From: Aurantibacillus circumpalustris
GTDB lineage: Bacteria; Bacteroidota; Bacteroidia; B-17B0; Aurantibacillaceae
Direction: 5' to 3'
Length of the DNA stretch: 64,000 bases
NCBI RefSeq assembly: GCF_029625215.1
Contig: NZ_CP121197.1
Location: forward strand, 4,278,001-4,342,000
Below, piece by piece: positions 26,425 through 35,933 of this stretch. Under the pieces are notes generated by a model. The model searched no databases. It saw only the letters and a list, made by a program, of their open reading frames with translations, and was not told the origin of the DNA. Position 1 is the stretch's first letter; every line of letters begins with the position of its first letter. The position numbers were made by a program, and so were the translations under genes.

Positions 26425-27051
26425 TTACCGCTTGGTTAAAATATTAATTAACACTGCCGTTGTGAATGTTGATAAAATAGCTCCCGCAGAAGTTCCACCA
26501 AAAATAGCACGACGTTTAATCGCACTCGCCTTATCTTTATATCCTTTCTGATAATCTTTATTCTGCCACAATTCTTCGCTTGGATAAGCAAGCTTTTTAT
26601 CTGAAGGAAGAATATAAGCTGTAGAGAAAGCGGGTATAACAGCAATAGGTCCTAATAAAAGGCCCAAAGAAAAGAATCCTACTTTACAGCCTTTGCATTT
26701 GTAATTCACTTCGGCATGAAAAGTCCCGTTCTTATACATTTGAACAGAATTACTTTCAGCCTTACTTTGCAAAGACTCAGTTTGTTTTTGTAAATTTTTT
26801 AAACTTGTATTTCTTATTTGCAGACTGTCTATATTCTCAACGCGTCCATTTCGATATTTAACTAAATGGATTTCTGAATTACGAGCATATAAATCAGGGC
26901 CAGTTATATTTTCAATATTCTTGTACCGAATGCTATCTTCACCAACCCATAATACCAAAGAAATAAGTTTTGTTTGATTTTTAAAAATTAATGTATCTTG
27001 TGCTACGAGCTTTAAACCGGCGAAAGAGAAAACTAGTACGATTTTTTTCAT
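26425..27051 (-). CDS. Exported membrane protein of unknown function
   Basis: 208 aa. A signal peptide (about 1-18, ending VAQ) precedes a beta-rich segment (TLIFKNQTKLISLVLWVGEDSIRYKN ... EIHLVKYRNGRVENI) of the sort found in Bacteroidota envelope proteins that carry transcript-like WVG-D-I-Y-Y repeats. A short coiled coil (about 85-100) and a cluster CKGCK follow. Two hydrophobic spans lie near 125-148 and 186-206. The family is not named to my knowledge. It has its own promoter (27070-27098), and the HEAT-like gene lies 8 nt downstream. Confidence 0.72.
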   Translation of the reverse strand: MKKIVLVFSFAGLKLVAQDTLIFKNQTKLISLVLWVGEDSIRYKNIENITGPDLYARNSEIHLVKYRNGRVENIDSLQIRNTSLKNLQKQTESLQSKAESNSVQMYKNGTFHAEVNYKCKGCKVGFFSLGLLLGPIAVIPAFSTAYILPSDKKLAYPSEELWQNKDYQKGYKDKASAIKRRAIFGGTSAGAILSTFTTAVLINILTKR

Positions 27052-27069
27052 ATTGGGATTTTAGTTGGA

Positions 27070-27098
27070 CAAAACTAAAACAAATTTTCTGTTTTCAA
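27070..27098 (-). promoter_or_regulatory. Promoter of the 208-aa membrane protein gene
   Basis: On the minus strand TTG (27098-27096), an 18-nt spacer and TAGTTTTG (27077-27070). The minus-7 is exact and the spacer one base short of typical. It lies 18 nt ahead of the start at 27051. Confidence 0.5.
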
Positions 27099-27100
27099 AA

Positions 27101-27766
27101 TCAGTTATAATTTCTTTCGCCGAAAATTGTGCTCCCAATACGCACCATATTACTTCCGGCTTCAAGCGCCAATTTGTAATCGCTGCTCATACCATAACTT
27201 AGAGTGGAAAACGGAAGATGGAAAACGGAAGATGCTTCTCTAGCAAATTCCCTTACAGAAAGGAATTCGCTTTTTATTTGTTCACTGTTATCAGTATTAC
27301 TGGCCATAGCCATGAAGCCCTTTATAGAAATGTTTTTTAGAGCTTTAAAGGATTCTGAATTTAAAATCGCCTCACTTTCTTCAAACAACAAACCGAATTT
27401 TGTTTCTTCTTTCGCTATATACAGTTGCAACAAACAATCGATGACGCGATTATTTTTTAAACCTTGTTTATTTATTTCTTGAAGTAATTTAAAACTATCC
27501 ACGCCATGAATGAGATGCACAAATGGCGCAATGTATTTTACTTTATTGCTTTGTAAATGTCCGATAAAATGCCAACGAATATCTTTGGGTAATTGTTCAT
27601 GCTTATCAACTAACTCTTGAACGTAGTTCTCTCCGAAGTCGCGTTGACCCGCGTCGTAAGCTTCAAGAACTGCCGCATTTGGTTTTGTTTTTGAAACAGC
27701 CACTAAAGTTATATCGGTGGGAATTTCACTTTTTATTCTTTGGAGATTTTCTGCAATTGAACTCAT
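27101..27766 (-). CDS. YggS/PLPBP family PLP-homeostasis protein
   Basis: 221 aa, a TIM-barrel fold type III PLP protein. The cofactor lysine is K26 in VAVSKTKPN. Other family marks are GENYVQE, WHFIGHLQSNK, HGVDS and the closing YGMSSDYKLALEAGSNMVRIGSTIFGER. It binds pyridoxal phosphate without known catalysis and helps control PLP and amino-acid pools. The coding sequence contains a perfect 14-bp tandem duplication at 27206-27233, just before the YGMSS motif, where it encodes VFHLPFSTL. The frame is kept. Confidence 0.93.
   Translation of the reverse strand: MSSIAENLQRIKSEIPTDITLVAVSKTKPNAAVLEAYDAGQRDFGENYVQELVDKHEQLPKDIRWHFIGHLQSNKVKYIAPFVHLIHGVDSFKLLQEINKQGLKNNRVIDCLLQLYIAKEETKFGLLFEESEAILNSESFKALKNISIKGFMAMASNTDNSEQIKSEFLSVREFAREASSVFHLPFSTLSYGMSSDYKLALEAGSNMVRIGSTIFGERNYN
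27206..27233. repeat. 14-bp perfect tandem repeat inside the YggS gene
   Basis: GGAAAACGGAAGAT occurs twice in immediate succession (27206-27219, 27220-27233). Because 14 is not a multiple of 3, loss or gain of one copy would shift the reading frame of the YggS C-terminus. Confidence 0.85.
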
Positions 27767-27793
27767 TTGCTAGAAGGATTTACGTTTCCTAAA

Positions 27794-29050
27794 TCAATTT
27801 GTTTCCTCTTCAAAACTATAAATAACAATACCGCTTCTCATCTTTGGTTCTACCCAGGTTGATTTTGGTGGCATAATTCTTTTTGTGTCGGCAATCCATT
27901 TTAAATGTTCCATCGTTACCGGATACAATCCAAATGCAACCTCCGCTTTTCCATCATCTACGCTTTTCTTTAAGGCTTCAGCACCTTTAATTCCAGGCAT
28001 AAAACCAACACGTTTATCAATTTTTAAATCATGTATTTCAAATAAAGGGGAAAGAATGTGTTCCGTTAAAATAGACGCATCTAAGCTTCCAACCGGATCT
28101 TCACTATTGTAAGTGCCTGTTTTTGCTACAAGAGAATACCATTTATTCGCCGTATACATGCTAATTTCATGTTTTTTTGTCGGCTTAAATACAGTTTCGT
28201 TGATTTCTTTTATTTCAAACTTCAATTTTAAACTCTCTAACAATTTAGTGGTGGTCAATTCGCCCATGTCTTTTATCAGACGATTGTAGTCATAGATCTG
28301 TAATTGTGTTTCCGCGAAAAAAACACCCAAATAATAATTAAATGCTTCTTTACCGGTATAATCTTTTTTTGATTTCCGAAGCACATTGCCAAGTAAGGCA
28401 GAAGATGCAGAACGGTGGTGGCCATCTGCAATATAAATAGATGGTATTCCAGCAAAACGTGCTGCAATATTCTCAACCGTTTTGGTATCGTTAACAACCC
28501 AAAGCGTATGTTGAACTTTATCAGTGGTCGAAAAATTATAATCCGGATAGCCTTCCGAAACTTCTTTAATAATTGTATCTAAAACAGAATCATTCGGATA
28601 GCAAAACAAAACCGGTTCTGCATTAAACTCACATACTTCAAGATACTCCTTGAGTTTCACTTCTCGTTGAGTAATTGTTTCTTCGTGAACTTTAATAACT
28701 CCAGATAAATAATCGTCAATGCTCGTGCAGGCAATTATACCAATGTATTCATTTTCATTTTTTATTTGCCTGTAAATATAGTAGGCCGCTTTTTCATCAC
28801 GCCTCAATATTTTTTCTTTTATAAAAGATTTAAATCTTTTTTTAACCTTAGTCAAGCGTTCTTTTGAACCCGGGCGTGTGCGAATACCGTCTTCAAAATC
28901 AGGGTTGATTACATGTAAAAATGTATAAGGATTCCCAGATAGTTTTTCTTTTAACTCTGGTAAATTATACCCATCAACGCTGCGTGAAGCTACCAAATGT
29001 ACTTTGTCGCTTGTTGGTCGTATTGCTTTAAAAGGGAGAACTGTTGCCAT
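27794..29050 (-). CDS. DUF1015 family protein
   Basis: 418 aa covering the full DUF1015 domain. It begins VLPFKAIRPTSDKVHLVASR and has the invariant-looking IADGHHRSASS segment, GVFFAETQLQIYDYNR and a late FGLYPVTMEHLKWIADTKRIMPPKSTWVEPKM. The final PPKSTWFEPK-type segment with an acidic tail is typical. The biochemical function is not established. In Bacteroidota the gene commonly lies next to serA and often serC, and here it follows the SerA-like gene by 53 nt, so a role linked to serine metabolism is suggested. Confidence 0.9.
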   Translation of the reverse strand: MATVLPFKAIRPTSDKVHLVASRSVDGYNLPELKEKLSGNPYTFLHVINPDFEDGIRTRPGSKERLTKVKKRFKSFIKEKILRRDEKAAYYIYRQIKNENEYIGIIACTSIDDYLSGVIKVHEETITQREVKLKEYLEVCEFNAEPVLFCYPNDSVLDTIIKEVSEGYPDYNFSTTDKVQHTLWVVNDTKTVENIAARFAGIPSIYIADGHHRSASSALLGNVLRKSKKDYTGKEAFNYYLGVFFAETQLQIYDYNRLIKDMGELTTTKLLESLKLKFEIKEINETVFKPTKKHEISMYTANKWYSLVAKTGTYNSEDPVGSLDASILTEHILSPLFEIHDLKIDKRVGFMPGIKGAEALKKSVDDGKAEVAFGLYPVTMEHLKWIADTKRIMPPKSTWVEPKMRSGIVIYSFEEETN

Positions 29051-29103
29051 CTGGGACGGGTTAAAAGTTATTTGTTAATCGTTACTAATAGCGTTGCACC
29101 CTT

Positions 29104-30054
29104 CTATTTTAAGGCATCAATCAATTTTTCTGCCAGCTCAACTCCGATACGCTCTTGCGCCTCATTAGTAGCTGCACCAATATGCGGTGTCATAGAGATT
29201 TTCGGATTTTTTAAAATTGCAACAGAAGGTCTTGGTTCATTTTCAAAAACATCTAAGCCTGCGCAAGCTACCTTTCCACTGTTTAAAGCTTCTAAAAGAT
29301 TATCTTCATTAATAACTCCACCACGTGCAGTATTGATAAGAATTACACCGTTTTTCATAGAAGCGATTTCATGTTTGCTTATTAATTTCCCACCTGGTAC
29401 ATGAAACGTAATAAAATCAGAATTTTGAAGAACCTTTTCCATTGTTACAGTTTTCATAGGAAAAGGAATAGCTTTTAAACCATCGATTTCAATTTCAAGA
29501 ACAACATCGCTTACAAAAGGATCGAAGGCCAAAACTTTCATACCTAAGCCCAATGCCATTTTTGCAACGGTTTGTCCAATACGTCCGAAGCCAATAATAC
29601 CGAAAGTTTTACCTTTTAATTCAACGCCTTTGGCATACTTCTTTTTTAGTTCATCAAATTTATCTTCTGCATGGGCTGGCATTTGTTTATTACTGTCATA
29701 TAAAAAACGAACAGCGCTAAAAGCGTGTGCAAAAACTAACTCAGCCACAGAATTACTGGAGGCTGCTGGTGTATTAATCACGTTTATTCCTTTTTCTCTA
29801 GCATATTCCACATCAATATTATCCATGCCAACACCACCACGACCAATCACTTTCAAACCAGGACAAACATCTATAACATCCTTCCTCACTTTGGTTGCAC
29901 TACGCACGGTTAATGCCACATATCCTTTGTCATTAATTTCTTTAGCTAAATTTTCTTGAGCTACTTTGTCAGTAACAACCGTATATCCCGCTTTTTCTAA
30001 TAGTGATTTTCCAACAGCATCAATGCCATCGTTTGCTAAAATTTTTTTGCTCAT
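29104..30054 (-). CDS. D-3-phosphoglycerate dehydrogenase-like D-2-hydroxyacid dehydrogenase
   Basis: 316 aa. The NAD-binding domain has G-x-G-x-x-G (GFGRIGQ) followed by an acidic residue at the end of beta 2 (AFDPF). The catalytic triad of the family is visible: Arg in NTARGGVINE, Glu in FENEP and His in MTPHIGAAT. It lacks the C-terminal ACT or ASB regulatory domains of long PGDHs, as is usual for the Bacteroidota form. Likely reaction: 3-phosphoglycerate to 3-phosphohydroxypyruvate, the first step of serine synthesis. The DUF1015 neighbour supports serA over other hydroxyacid dehydrogenases. Confidence 0.88.
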   Translation of the reverse strand: MSKKILANDGIDAVGKSLLEKAGYTVVTDKVAQENLAKEINDKGYVALTVRSATKVRKDVIDVCPGLKVIGRGGVGMDNIDVEYAREKGINVINTPAASSNSVAELVFAHAFSAVRFLYDSNKQMPAHAEDKFDELKKKYAKGVELKGKTFGIIGFGRIGQTVAKMALGLGMKVLAFDPFVSDVVLEIEIDGLKAIPFPMKTVTMEKVLQNSDFITFHVPGGKLISKHEIASMKNGVILINTARGGVINEDNLLEALNSGKVACAGLDVFENEPRPSVAILKNPKISMTPHIGAATNEAQERIGVELAEKLIDALK

Positions 30055-30131
30055 AAATAAAGAATTTAATAAAAACCTAAAATTAGAAATTATTCGATGA
30101 ATAACAGGATTTAGGACGAAAAATGTAAAAA

Positions 30132-31676
30132 TTAGAACTTAAAACCAATCGTGGCGGCAAAACTTGTACTGCTATAATTTAGACGGGCTTGAGTATCGAG
30201 CGTGCTAAAAAGGTAGTAGTTTTCGCTACTTAGTGTGTGGTAAACGACAAGATCAAAATAAAACTTCTTTTGAGTTCTATAACCAATACCTCCACTAAAA
30301 GTATTTCTTACATAATCGCCTACAAAGGCTTTACCAAAAGGACTGCCCTGCATATTGTATCCTAACCGTAACATAACGGGATTAAGGTTTAGCTCGCCGC
30401 CTACCCTAACATTATGTCCTCCTTTGTAACTTGATTTAATAACCGAATTTGCATTTTCAAAATCGGAAATATCATCACTCACAAGTCTTGCACTTTTATA
30501 ATTGACAAATTCGTAATCGACTGCAAGCACTGCTAATTTTTGTATAATAAAAGCAACGTTTGCACTTACTTTACCCGGTGTTATAATTCGATAGTTAAAT
30601 ATTCCGCCCAATTCAGGATCCTGCAATACTTCCGGGTTTTTTGGATTGGCATCATAAGAAACACTTAAACTATTGTAATACGTATCTTTAAAGCGGTACA
30701 AAGTGGGTGTGTGATAATACATTCCAACTCTTAGTAGATCATTTACACGTATTATTGCACCAAGTTTCAAATTAATTCCACTACCGGTAGTTTTAAAATA
30801 CTCAGTGTAATCAAGACTATTAAAGCCTAATTTATCATCGTAATAACTTCGAAGAATTGGTATATCGTCCACATACGTATGACTGAAAGTAGAATCATTA
30901 ATAAGTTTTATTTGCATACTATCAAGATTGTCTGCTTCAGTATGTGTTATTGTTGACTCATATTTTACTTGGGGAACGCCAAGACTTGCACCAAAATAAA
31001 ATTTGTCTTTGTAGGCGTAGGCGTAAGAAAAATTCAAGTCATTTACCCTGCCCGAAGTTTTGATGTCACGTGTTTGTTTTACGGTTCTTTTCACATCGAG
31101 CATTGAAAAGAATTTACCATTTACAGTATCCAGCAGAAGTGTGTTGAATGCCAATCCTTCGTAACCATAAATTAAATTCTTTGTAATGTCAACTCCTTTA
31201 GATTTGTTTTGTTCCGCCTCGTTTAGCATATCCTTTGCTATTGAGCTAGAATTTGTATAACCCGACATTCGAGTTGAATTATTAAAATTCTGCGTTTGTG
31301 TATTTGAAAATCCAATAACATTTCTGCTATCTTGATCGCTAGCTGCATTGAAGGCCAAAGTAAAGCCAAAATTATTAAAAGTAGGATTCAGATCGAAAAC
31401 CGAAGACACTGTTTTATACATTTCACCAACATTACTAGTTGCTTTAAATCCAGCCCCAAAAGAAATTTCACCCTTTCGGTAAACACCAAGCCCTGCAGGA
31501 TTATATGCCCCAACTGTAACATCTGCACCTACAGCACCAAATGCACCGCCCATTGAAACAAAACGTGCGGAACCTCCAAAACCTGTATGAGAATAGCGCA
31601 TCGCATCTAAATCATTTTGAGAAAAAGAGAATAAAGCAAGGCTACTTAAAATTAAAGTGAGTTTAAATCGGATCAT
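30132..31676 (-). CDS. FadL/OMPP1/TodX-like outer-membrane transport protein
   Basis: 514 aa with a signal peptide (about 1-19, ending SFSQ). The start of the mature region contains GGSARFVSMGGAFGAVGADVTVGAYNPAGLGVYRKGE, the plug-domain NPA signature of this family in Bacteroidota. Many amphipathic strands follow, ending with an aromatic C-terminus (FAATIGFKF) as expected for a beta-barrel inserted by BAM. The family moves hydrophobic compounds such as fatty acids or aromatics across the outer membrane. Its gene begins 15 nt after the Tyr/Asn-rich lipoprotein gene, so both are probably one transcript. Confidence 0.88.
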   Translation of the reverse strand: MIRFKLTLILSSLALFSFSQNDLDAMRYSHTGFGGSARFVSMGGAFGAVGADVTVGAYNPAGLGVYRKGEISFGAGFKATSNVGEMYKTVSSVFDLNPTFNNFGFTLAFNAASDQDSRNVIGFSNTQTQNFNNSTRMSGYTNSSSIAKDMLNEAEQNKSKGVDITKNLIYGYEGLAFNTLLLDTVNGKFFSMLDVKRTVKQTRDIKTSGRVNDLNFSYAYAYKDKFYFGASLGVPQVKYESTITHTEADNLDSMQIKLINDSTFSHTYVDDIPILRSYYDDKLGFNSLDYTEYFKTTGSGINLKLGAIIRVNDLLRVGMYYHTPTLYRFKDTYYNSLSVSYDANPKNPEVLQDPELGGIFNYRIITPGKVSANVAFIIQKLAVLAVDYEFVNYKSARLVSDDISDFENANSVIKSSYKGGHNVRVGGELNLNPVMLRLGYNMQGSPFGKAFVGDYVRNTFSGGIGYRTQKKFYFDLVVYHTLSSENYYLFSTLDTQARLNYSSTSFAATIGFKF

Positions 31677-31691
31677 AAGTACATTTTAAAA

Positions 31692-32924
31692 TTACCGAGG
31701 GCGTGTGCTTCCACCGCCACCACTTCTTGGTGAGGAGCTACGTCCCCCTCCTCCATCTCCGCGTGAATTTGAATTTGACCCAGAATTAGAATTGGAGTTT
31801 GAATTGGAGTTTGAGTTTGAATTATTCCAACCAGAGTTACTATTTCGGTTTTGTGAATTGTTATTTTCATCTACCCTTTCCCTTTGTGTTGTACTAACTC
31901 TTCCAGGACTATTAGTAGTACCCGTATTTCTACCACTTTGTCTACCTGAATTTCCATTTGTTTCAGGATAATTAGAAATACCATTATTTGTATTTACTGG
32001 GGCAGAATTAGGAGTGTTTATCCCACTTCGACCCGATTCACTACTGCTGCTGCTAAATCTTGGCACATTATTTTGCTGCTCTGAAACAGATTCAAAATAT
32101 TTATTCCTTCCACCTTCGTCTCTCTTAGATCCTTCTCCTCGAACATCACGATTAGATCCGCCACTGCTTTGTCTTGGTCCATTATATACCTGACCATATA
32201 AACTATTAGGATCAGAACTATTATAATATCCCCACTGGCCATTATTGTATCCATTGTAATAACCAGCATTGTAGCCATTATTAAAACCGTTAGAATATCC
32301 AAAATTATTATATCCGTATCCGCCGTAATACCCTGTATTTCCATAACCATAAGGATTATAAAAAGGGTCATTATAAAAATTATTATATCCGTAATTACTG
32401 TAGCCAAAATTGTTATAACCATAATTGTTATAACCATAATTGCCGTAACCCCAACCAGTGCTTATTCCAATACTATAGTTATTAAACTGACTAGAAGGCA
32501 TGCCATAGTTGTAAGTACTATATATACTGGTTCCATAACAACTAGGATTTTGATTGTAGGTGTAAAGATTTGTGTAATAAGGGTCATAATAACTCGCACC
32601 GTAAATTGGTTTCTGAAAACGGTTCACCCGTGATGCATACTCATAGTCATAATAATCATCTTTGTTGTATTCGGGATCTTTGTAATAAGGGTTTGCATCA
32701 TCTTTAGCCTTTTGAGCAGCGCGTTCCTCTTCCTCCTTCTGTAGAGCCAGAGCTTCACTTTTAGCTTTTTCTTTCGCTCGTTCTTCTGCTGCTAATTTTT
32801 CCTTCTGTTTCTCTTCCGCAGGAACAACGTATACATCATCCATGTTGTTAGTAGAAAGTTGTGAAGTTTTACAGGAACTAAGAAAGGTTGCCGCTATTGC
32901 TGTTAGGATCAGAATTTTTTTCAT
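31692..32924 (-). CDS. Lipoprotein with Tyr/Asn/Gly repeats and Asn-Ser tail
   Basis: 410 aa from the ATG at 32922-32924, which directly begins a lipoprotein signal with lipobox LSSC (Cys18). A highly charged helical stretch (about 35-75, Glu/Lys/Ala) follows, then a region (about 90-260) dominated by NYGYNN, NFGYS and NGYN repeats. The tail is basic and Ser/Asn-rich, including an Asn-Ser dipeptide run and a Gly/Arg/Ser end. I know no named family, though lipoproteins of this kind are familiar in Bacteroidota and occur next to FadL-like genes. The composition is that of prion-like, self-associating segments. A longer frame starting at 32993 would put 23 residues in front of the signal and is rejected. 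Confidence 0.78.
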   Translation of the reverse strand: MKKILILTAIAATFLSSCKTSQLSTNNMDDVYVVPAEEKQKEKLAAEERAKEKAKSEALALQKEEEERAAQKAKDDANPYYKDPEYNKDDYYDYEYASRVNRFQKPIYGASYYDPYYTNLYTYNQNPSCYGTSIYSTYNYGMPSSQFNNYSIGISTGWGYGNYGYNNYGYNNFGYSNYGYNNFYNDPFYNPYGYGNTGYYGGYGYNNFGYSNGFNNGYNAGYYNGYNNGQWGYYNSSDPNSLYGQVYNGPRQSSGGSNRDVRGEGSKRDEGGRNKYFESVSEQQNNVPRFSSSSSESGRSGINTPNSAPVNTNNGISNYPETNGNSGRQSGRNTGTTNSPGRVSTTQRERVDENNNSQNRNSNSGWNNSNSNSNSNSNSNSGSNSNSRGDGGGGRSSSPRSGGGGSTRPR

Positions 32925-33069
32925 AGCAAATCTTTTAAAGATTAATTGAGCGGAGATTTTAAGTAAATTTACGCAATTGTACCCCCGTTTCATTGAATTT
33001 TACAAATTTTATGGTTTGTGATTTTTCTAAATCGAATCAGGTACTATTTTTCTATATTTATAGCCTATT

Positions 33070-34548
33070 ATGAGCAAAGTTATTACAACAAAAGAACAAG
33101 ATTACAGTAAATGGTACAACGATATAGTAGTGGAGGCGAATCTTGCAGATCACAGTGCTGTTAGGGGTTGTATGGTAATTAAACCACATGGCTATGCTAT
33201 CTGGGAAAAAATGCAAGCTGCCCTCGATAAAATGTTTAAAGATACAGGCCACGTAAACGCATACTTTCCTTTATTTATCCCTAAAAGTTTATTCGAAGCA
33301 GAAGAAAAAAATGCTGAAGGTTTTGCAAAAGAATGCGCAGTTGTTACGCATTACCGTTTGAAAACTGACCCAAATGATAAAACAAAATTAATAGTAGATC
33401 CTGAAGCAAAATTAGAAGAAGAATTAATTGTGCGTCCTACAAGCGAAGCCATCATTTGGAGCACTTACAAAGGTTGGATTGAAAGTTATAGAGATCTTCC
33501 TTTATTAATTAATCAATGGGCCAATGTCGTGCGCTGGGAAATGCGTACGCGTTTGTTTCTTCGTACAACAGAATTTTTATGGCAAGAAGGCCATACTGCT
33601 CATGCTACAAAAGAAGAAGCTGTTGAAGAAACAAAAAAAATGTTGGAAGTCTACGCTGACTTTGTTGAAAATTGGATGGCAGTGCCAGTTGTGAAAGGTG
33701 TAAAAACAGCGAATGAACGTTTTGCCGGTGCTGAAGATACGTATTGCATTGAAGCCTTGATGCAAGATGGTAAAGCTCTGCAAGCAGGAACTTCGCATTT
33801 CTTAGGTCAAAATTTCGCAAAAGCGTTTGATGTAAAGTTTGCAACGAAAGAAGGTAAACAAGAATTTGTGTGGGCTACAAGTTGGGGAGTCAGTACGCGT
33901 TTAATGGGTGCCTTAATTATGAGTCACAGTGACAATAACGGTTTAGTTATTCCTCCTAAATTAGCGCCAACACAGGTAGTAATTGTTCCAATCTATAAAG
34001 GCGATGAAGGTTTGAAAAAAGTGAGTGAAGTTGCCAACGCCATTAAATTAAAACTTGAACAAAAAAATATTTCAGTTAAATACGACGATAGAGATTCGCA
34101 ACGTCCAGGTTGGAAATTTGCTGAATACGAATTAAAAGGCATTCCGGTTCGAATTACAGTTGGAGAACGTGATATGGCAAACGGTACCATTGAAGTTGCT
34201 CGAAGAGATTTATTAAGTAAAGAGGTTATTAAAATTGAAGATGCAGATGTTTACATTTCTAAATTGTTAGACGACATGCAAACCAACTTGTTTAATAAAG
34301 CCAAAGAACGTACAGCTAACATGACACATAAAGTTGAAAGTTATGATGAATTTAAAAAAGTGTTGGATGAAAAAACAGGATTTGTTTTAGCTCATTGGGA
34401 TGGAACACCTGAAACAGAAGAGAAAATAAAAGACGAAACAAAAGCAACCATTCGTTGTATTCCGTTAAACAATCCAATGGAAGATGGCAAATGCATTTAC
34501 AGTGGAAAACCAAGCACGCAAAGAGTTTTATTTGCTCGCGCGTATTAA
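33070..34548 (+). CDS. proS: Prolyl-tRNA synthetase, archaeal/eukaryal (type 3) form
   Basis: 492 aa, the length of the short form that lacks the bacterial editing insertion. Class II aminoacyl-tRNA synthetase motifs are visible: motif 1 in [18 protein letters not shown], motif 2 in [29 protein letters not shown], and motif 3 in [14 protein letters not shown]. An anticodon-binding domain (about 285-390) and the extra C-terminal domain of this form, ending in Tyr (RVLFARAY), complete it. It charges tRNA-Pro with proline. Bacteroidota typically carry this form. The next gene starts 11 nt downstream. Confidence 0.96.
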   Translation: MSKVITTKEQDYSKWYNDIVVEANLADHSAVRGCMVIKPHGYAIWEKMQAALDKMFKDTGHVNAYFPLFIPKSLFEAEEKNAEGFAKECAVVTHYRLKTDPNDKTKLIVDPEAKLEEELIVRPTSEAIIWSTYKGWIESYRDLPLLINQWANVVRWEMRTRLFLRTTEFLWQEGHTAHATKEEAVEETKKMLEVYADFVENWMAVPVVKGVKTANERFAGAEDTYCIEALMQDGKALQAGTSHFLGQNFAKAFDVKFATKEGKQEFVWATSWGVSTRLMGALIMSHSDNNGLVIPPKLAPTQVVIVPIYKGDEGLKKVSEVANAIKLKLEQKNISVKYDDRDSQRPGWKFAEYELKGIPVRITVGERDMANGTIEVARRDLLSKEVIKIEDADVYISKLLDDMQTNLFNKAKERTANMTHKVESYDEFKKVLDEKTGFVLAHWDGTPETEEKIKDETKATIRCIPLNNPMEDGKCIYSGKPSTQRVLFARAY

Positions 34549-34559
34549 AAAAATAAAAT

Positions 34560-35279
34560 ATGAGCACACCAAGCGAAAATCAAAAAGAAACCATCATATC
34601 CTTACTCGCTACAAAGTCTGTAATGAAGCAAGATGTGTATTCAAACACAATAGCCATCTTTAATCAGCTAAAAGAAATTTTAAAAGAGAAAGCTGACTTT
34701 TTTGCTGATGAAGCTGCTAAAATTGACAGTCGCGTAAATCTCTTTTATAAAGATATTAGTTTGCAATCTATGCAACTTAAGGTAGCAGGTGATATTCTTG
34801 ACTTTCAAATGCATTCGAATGTTTTTGGGTTTGATAAATCTAATGCAATGTATAAAACCGCATACGTTCGAGATAATCCTTTAAATGCTTTCTGCGGAAT
34901 TATTAATGTCTACAATTTTCTGGCAGATTCTTACAAATACAATCGCTTAAATGACGTTGGAAGTCTAATTGCTCGCATCTTTATAAATCGCGAGAATCAT
35001 TTCTTTGTTGAAACCAAAACACAGATAGGTTACAAATATCATAATTTTAGTATTCAACCTATTTCAAAGGAAAACCTTACAGATATAGTCATGGAACTAA
35101 TTATCTATTCCATTACTTTCGACTTGTATACGCCTCCTTATGATAGCGTTGGTCAAGTTACCGTTTATGAAATGCAGGAAAAATCGAGCAGTGCTGCTTT
35201 AAGAACAGGTAAACGTTTGGGCTACGGCGGTCACCACAATGATCAAGGAAGAACATTTGATGATGAGGCTCATTTGTAA
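34560..35279 (+). CDS. Cytoplasmic protein of unknown function downstream of proS
   Basis: 239 aa, no signal peptide or membrane segment. The N-terminal half is helical (ENQKETIISLLATKSVMKQDVYSNTIAIFNQLKEILKEKADFF). The middle is mixed, with a DILDFQMHSNVFGFDKSN segment and IARIFINRENHFFVETKTQIGY, strands that look like part of an alpha/beta fold. The C-terminus is Gly/His-rich (RLGYGGHHNDQGRTF). I do not recognise the family. Its start is 11 nt after the proS stop, so it is co-transcribed with proS; no functional link is evident. Confidence 0.75.
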   Translation: MSTPSENQKETIISLLATKSVMKQDVYSNTIAIFNQLKEILKEKADFFADEAAKIDSRVNLFYKDISLQSMQLKVAGDILDFQMHSNVFGFDKSNAMYKTAYVRDNPLNAFCGIINVYNFLADSYKYNRLNDVGSLIARIFINRENHFFVETKTQIGYKYHNFSIQPISKENLTDIVMELIIYSITFDLYTPPYDSVGQVTVYEMQEKSSSAALRTGKRLGYGGHHNDQGRTFDDEAHL

Positions 35280-35294
35280 TCTTCCCTAATAAAA

Positions 35295-35846
35295 TTATAG
35301 TTTTAAGAAACAACGCTCCTTATCTAACAAGGTGTGTTCTGGCTCAACCAATAAGGATAATCGCGCATTTTGAAGTTCCTTCTTGTATGAACTTTTTAAT
35401 TCCCTTCGCTTAATGGCTTCCAAAAAGCGCTTCACTTCTTCTTTGGTTTCTAATATTAAACCTGGAACGGTCGTAGGCAAACCATTCTCTCCTTTTGCAA
35501 CCATTGTAAAATAAGAGGTATTTGTATGTTTAACGGTTCCTATTTTGAAATTCTCGGCAATTACCTTAATACCAACCACCATCGAAGACTTTCCAACATA
35601 ATTGACCGATGCGAACATACTTACCATTTCACCCACCTCAACTGGCTCTAAAAAATCCACGTTTTCAACTGAAACAGTAACACAGTAATTTCCTGCATGC
35701 TTTGAAGCGCAGGCATAGGCTACTTTGTCCATTAACGATAGAATCATTCCTCCATGAATTTTTCCTCCAAAATTCGCATAGGCCGGAATCATTAGTTCAT
35801 TTAATGTTGTTTTTGAATAAGCTACAGGTTTAAAATTATCTTCCAT
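35295..35846 (-). CDS. Acyl-CoA thioesterase, hotdog fold (YciA/BACH-like)
   Basis: 183 aa. The hotdog core is clear: NFGGKIHGGMILSLMDKVAYACA with the catalytic-loop Asp, then the strand VTVSVENVDFLEPVEVGEMVSMFASVNYVGKSSMVV. The residue pattern matches acyl-CoA hydrolases acting on medium- or long-chain acyl-CoA. The C-terminal 50 residues are a charged helical extension (EVKRFLEAIKRRELKSSYKKEL). It is convergent with the 239-aa gene and ends 15 nt from it. Confidence 0.9.
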   Translation of the reverse strand: MEDNFKPVAYSKTTLNELMIPAYANFGGKIHGGMILSLMDKVAYACASKHAGNYCVTVSVENVDFLEPVEVGEMVSMFASVNYVGKSSMVVGIKVIAENFKIGTVKHTNTSYFTMVAKGENGLPTTVPGLILETKEEVKRFLEAIKRRELKSSYKKELQNARLSLLVEPEHTLLDKERCFLKL

Positions 35847-35933
35847 ACGTTTAGGTTTTGATTAAATACCCTACTAAAAAGAAATTACTAATTGTATTAA
35901 AGGTATAATAAATAACCAGTAATTTTATACCCT

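Noticed and set aside
31705-31971. 88-aa Pro/Glu/Leu-rich plus-strand frame
   Set aside because: It is the antisense shadow of the Asn/Ser/Gly-rich tail of the lipoprotein gene.
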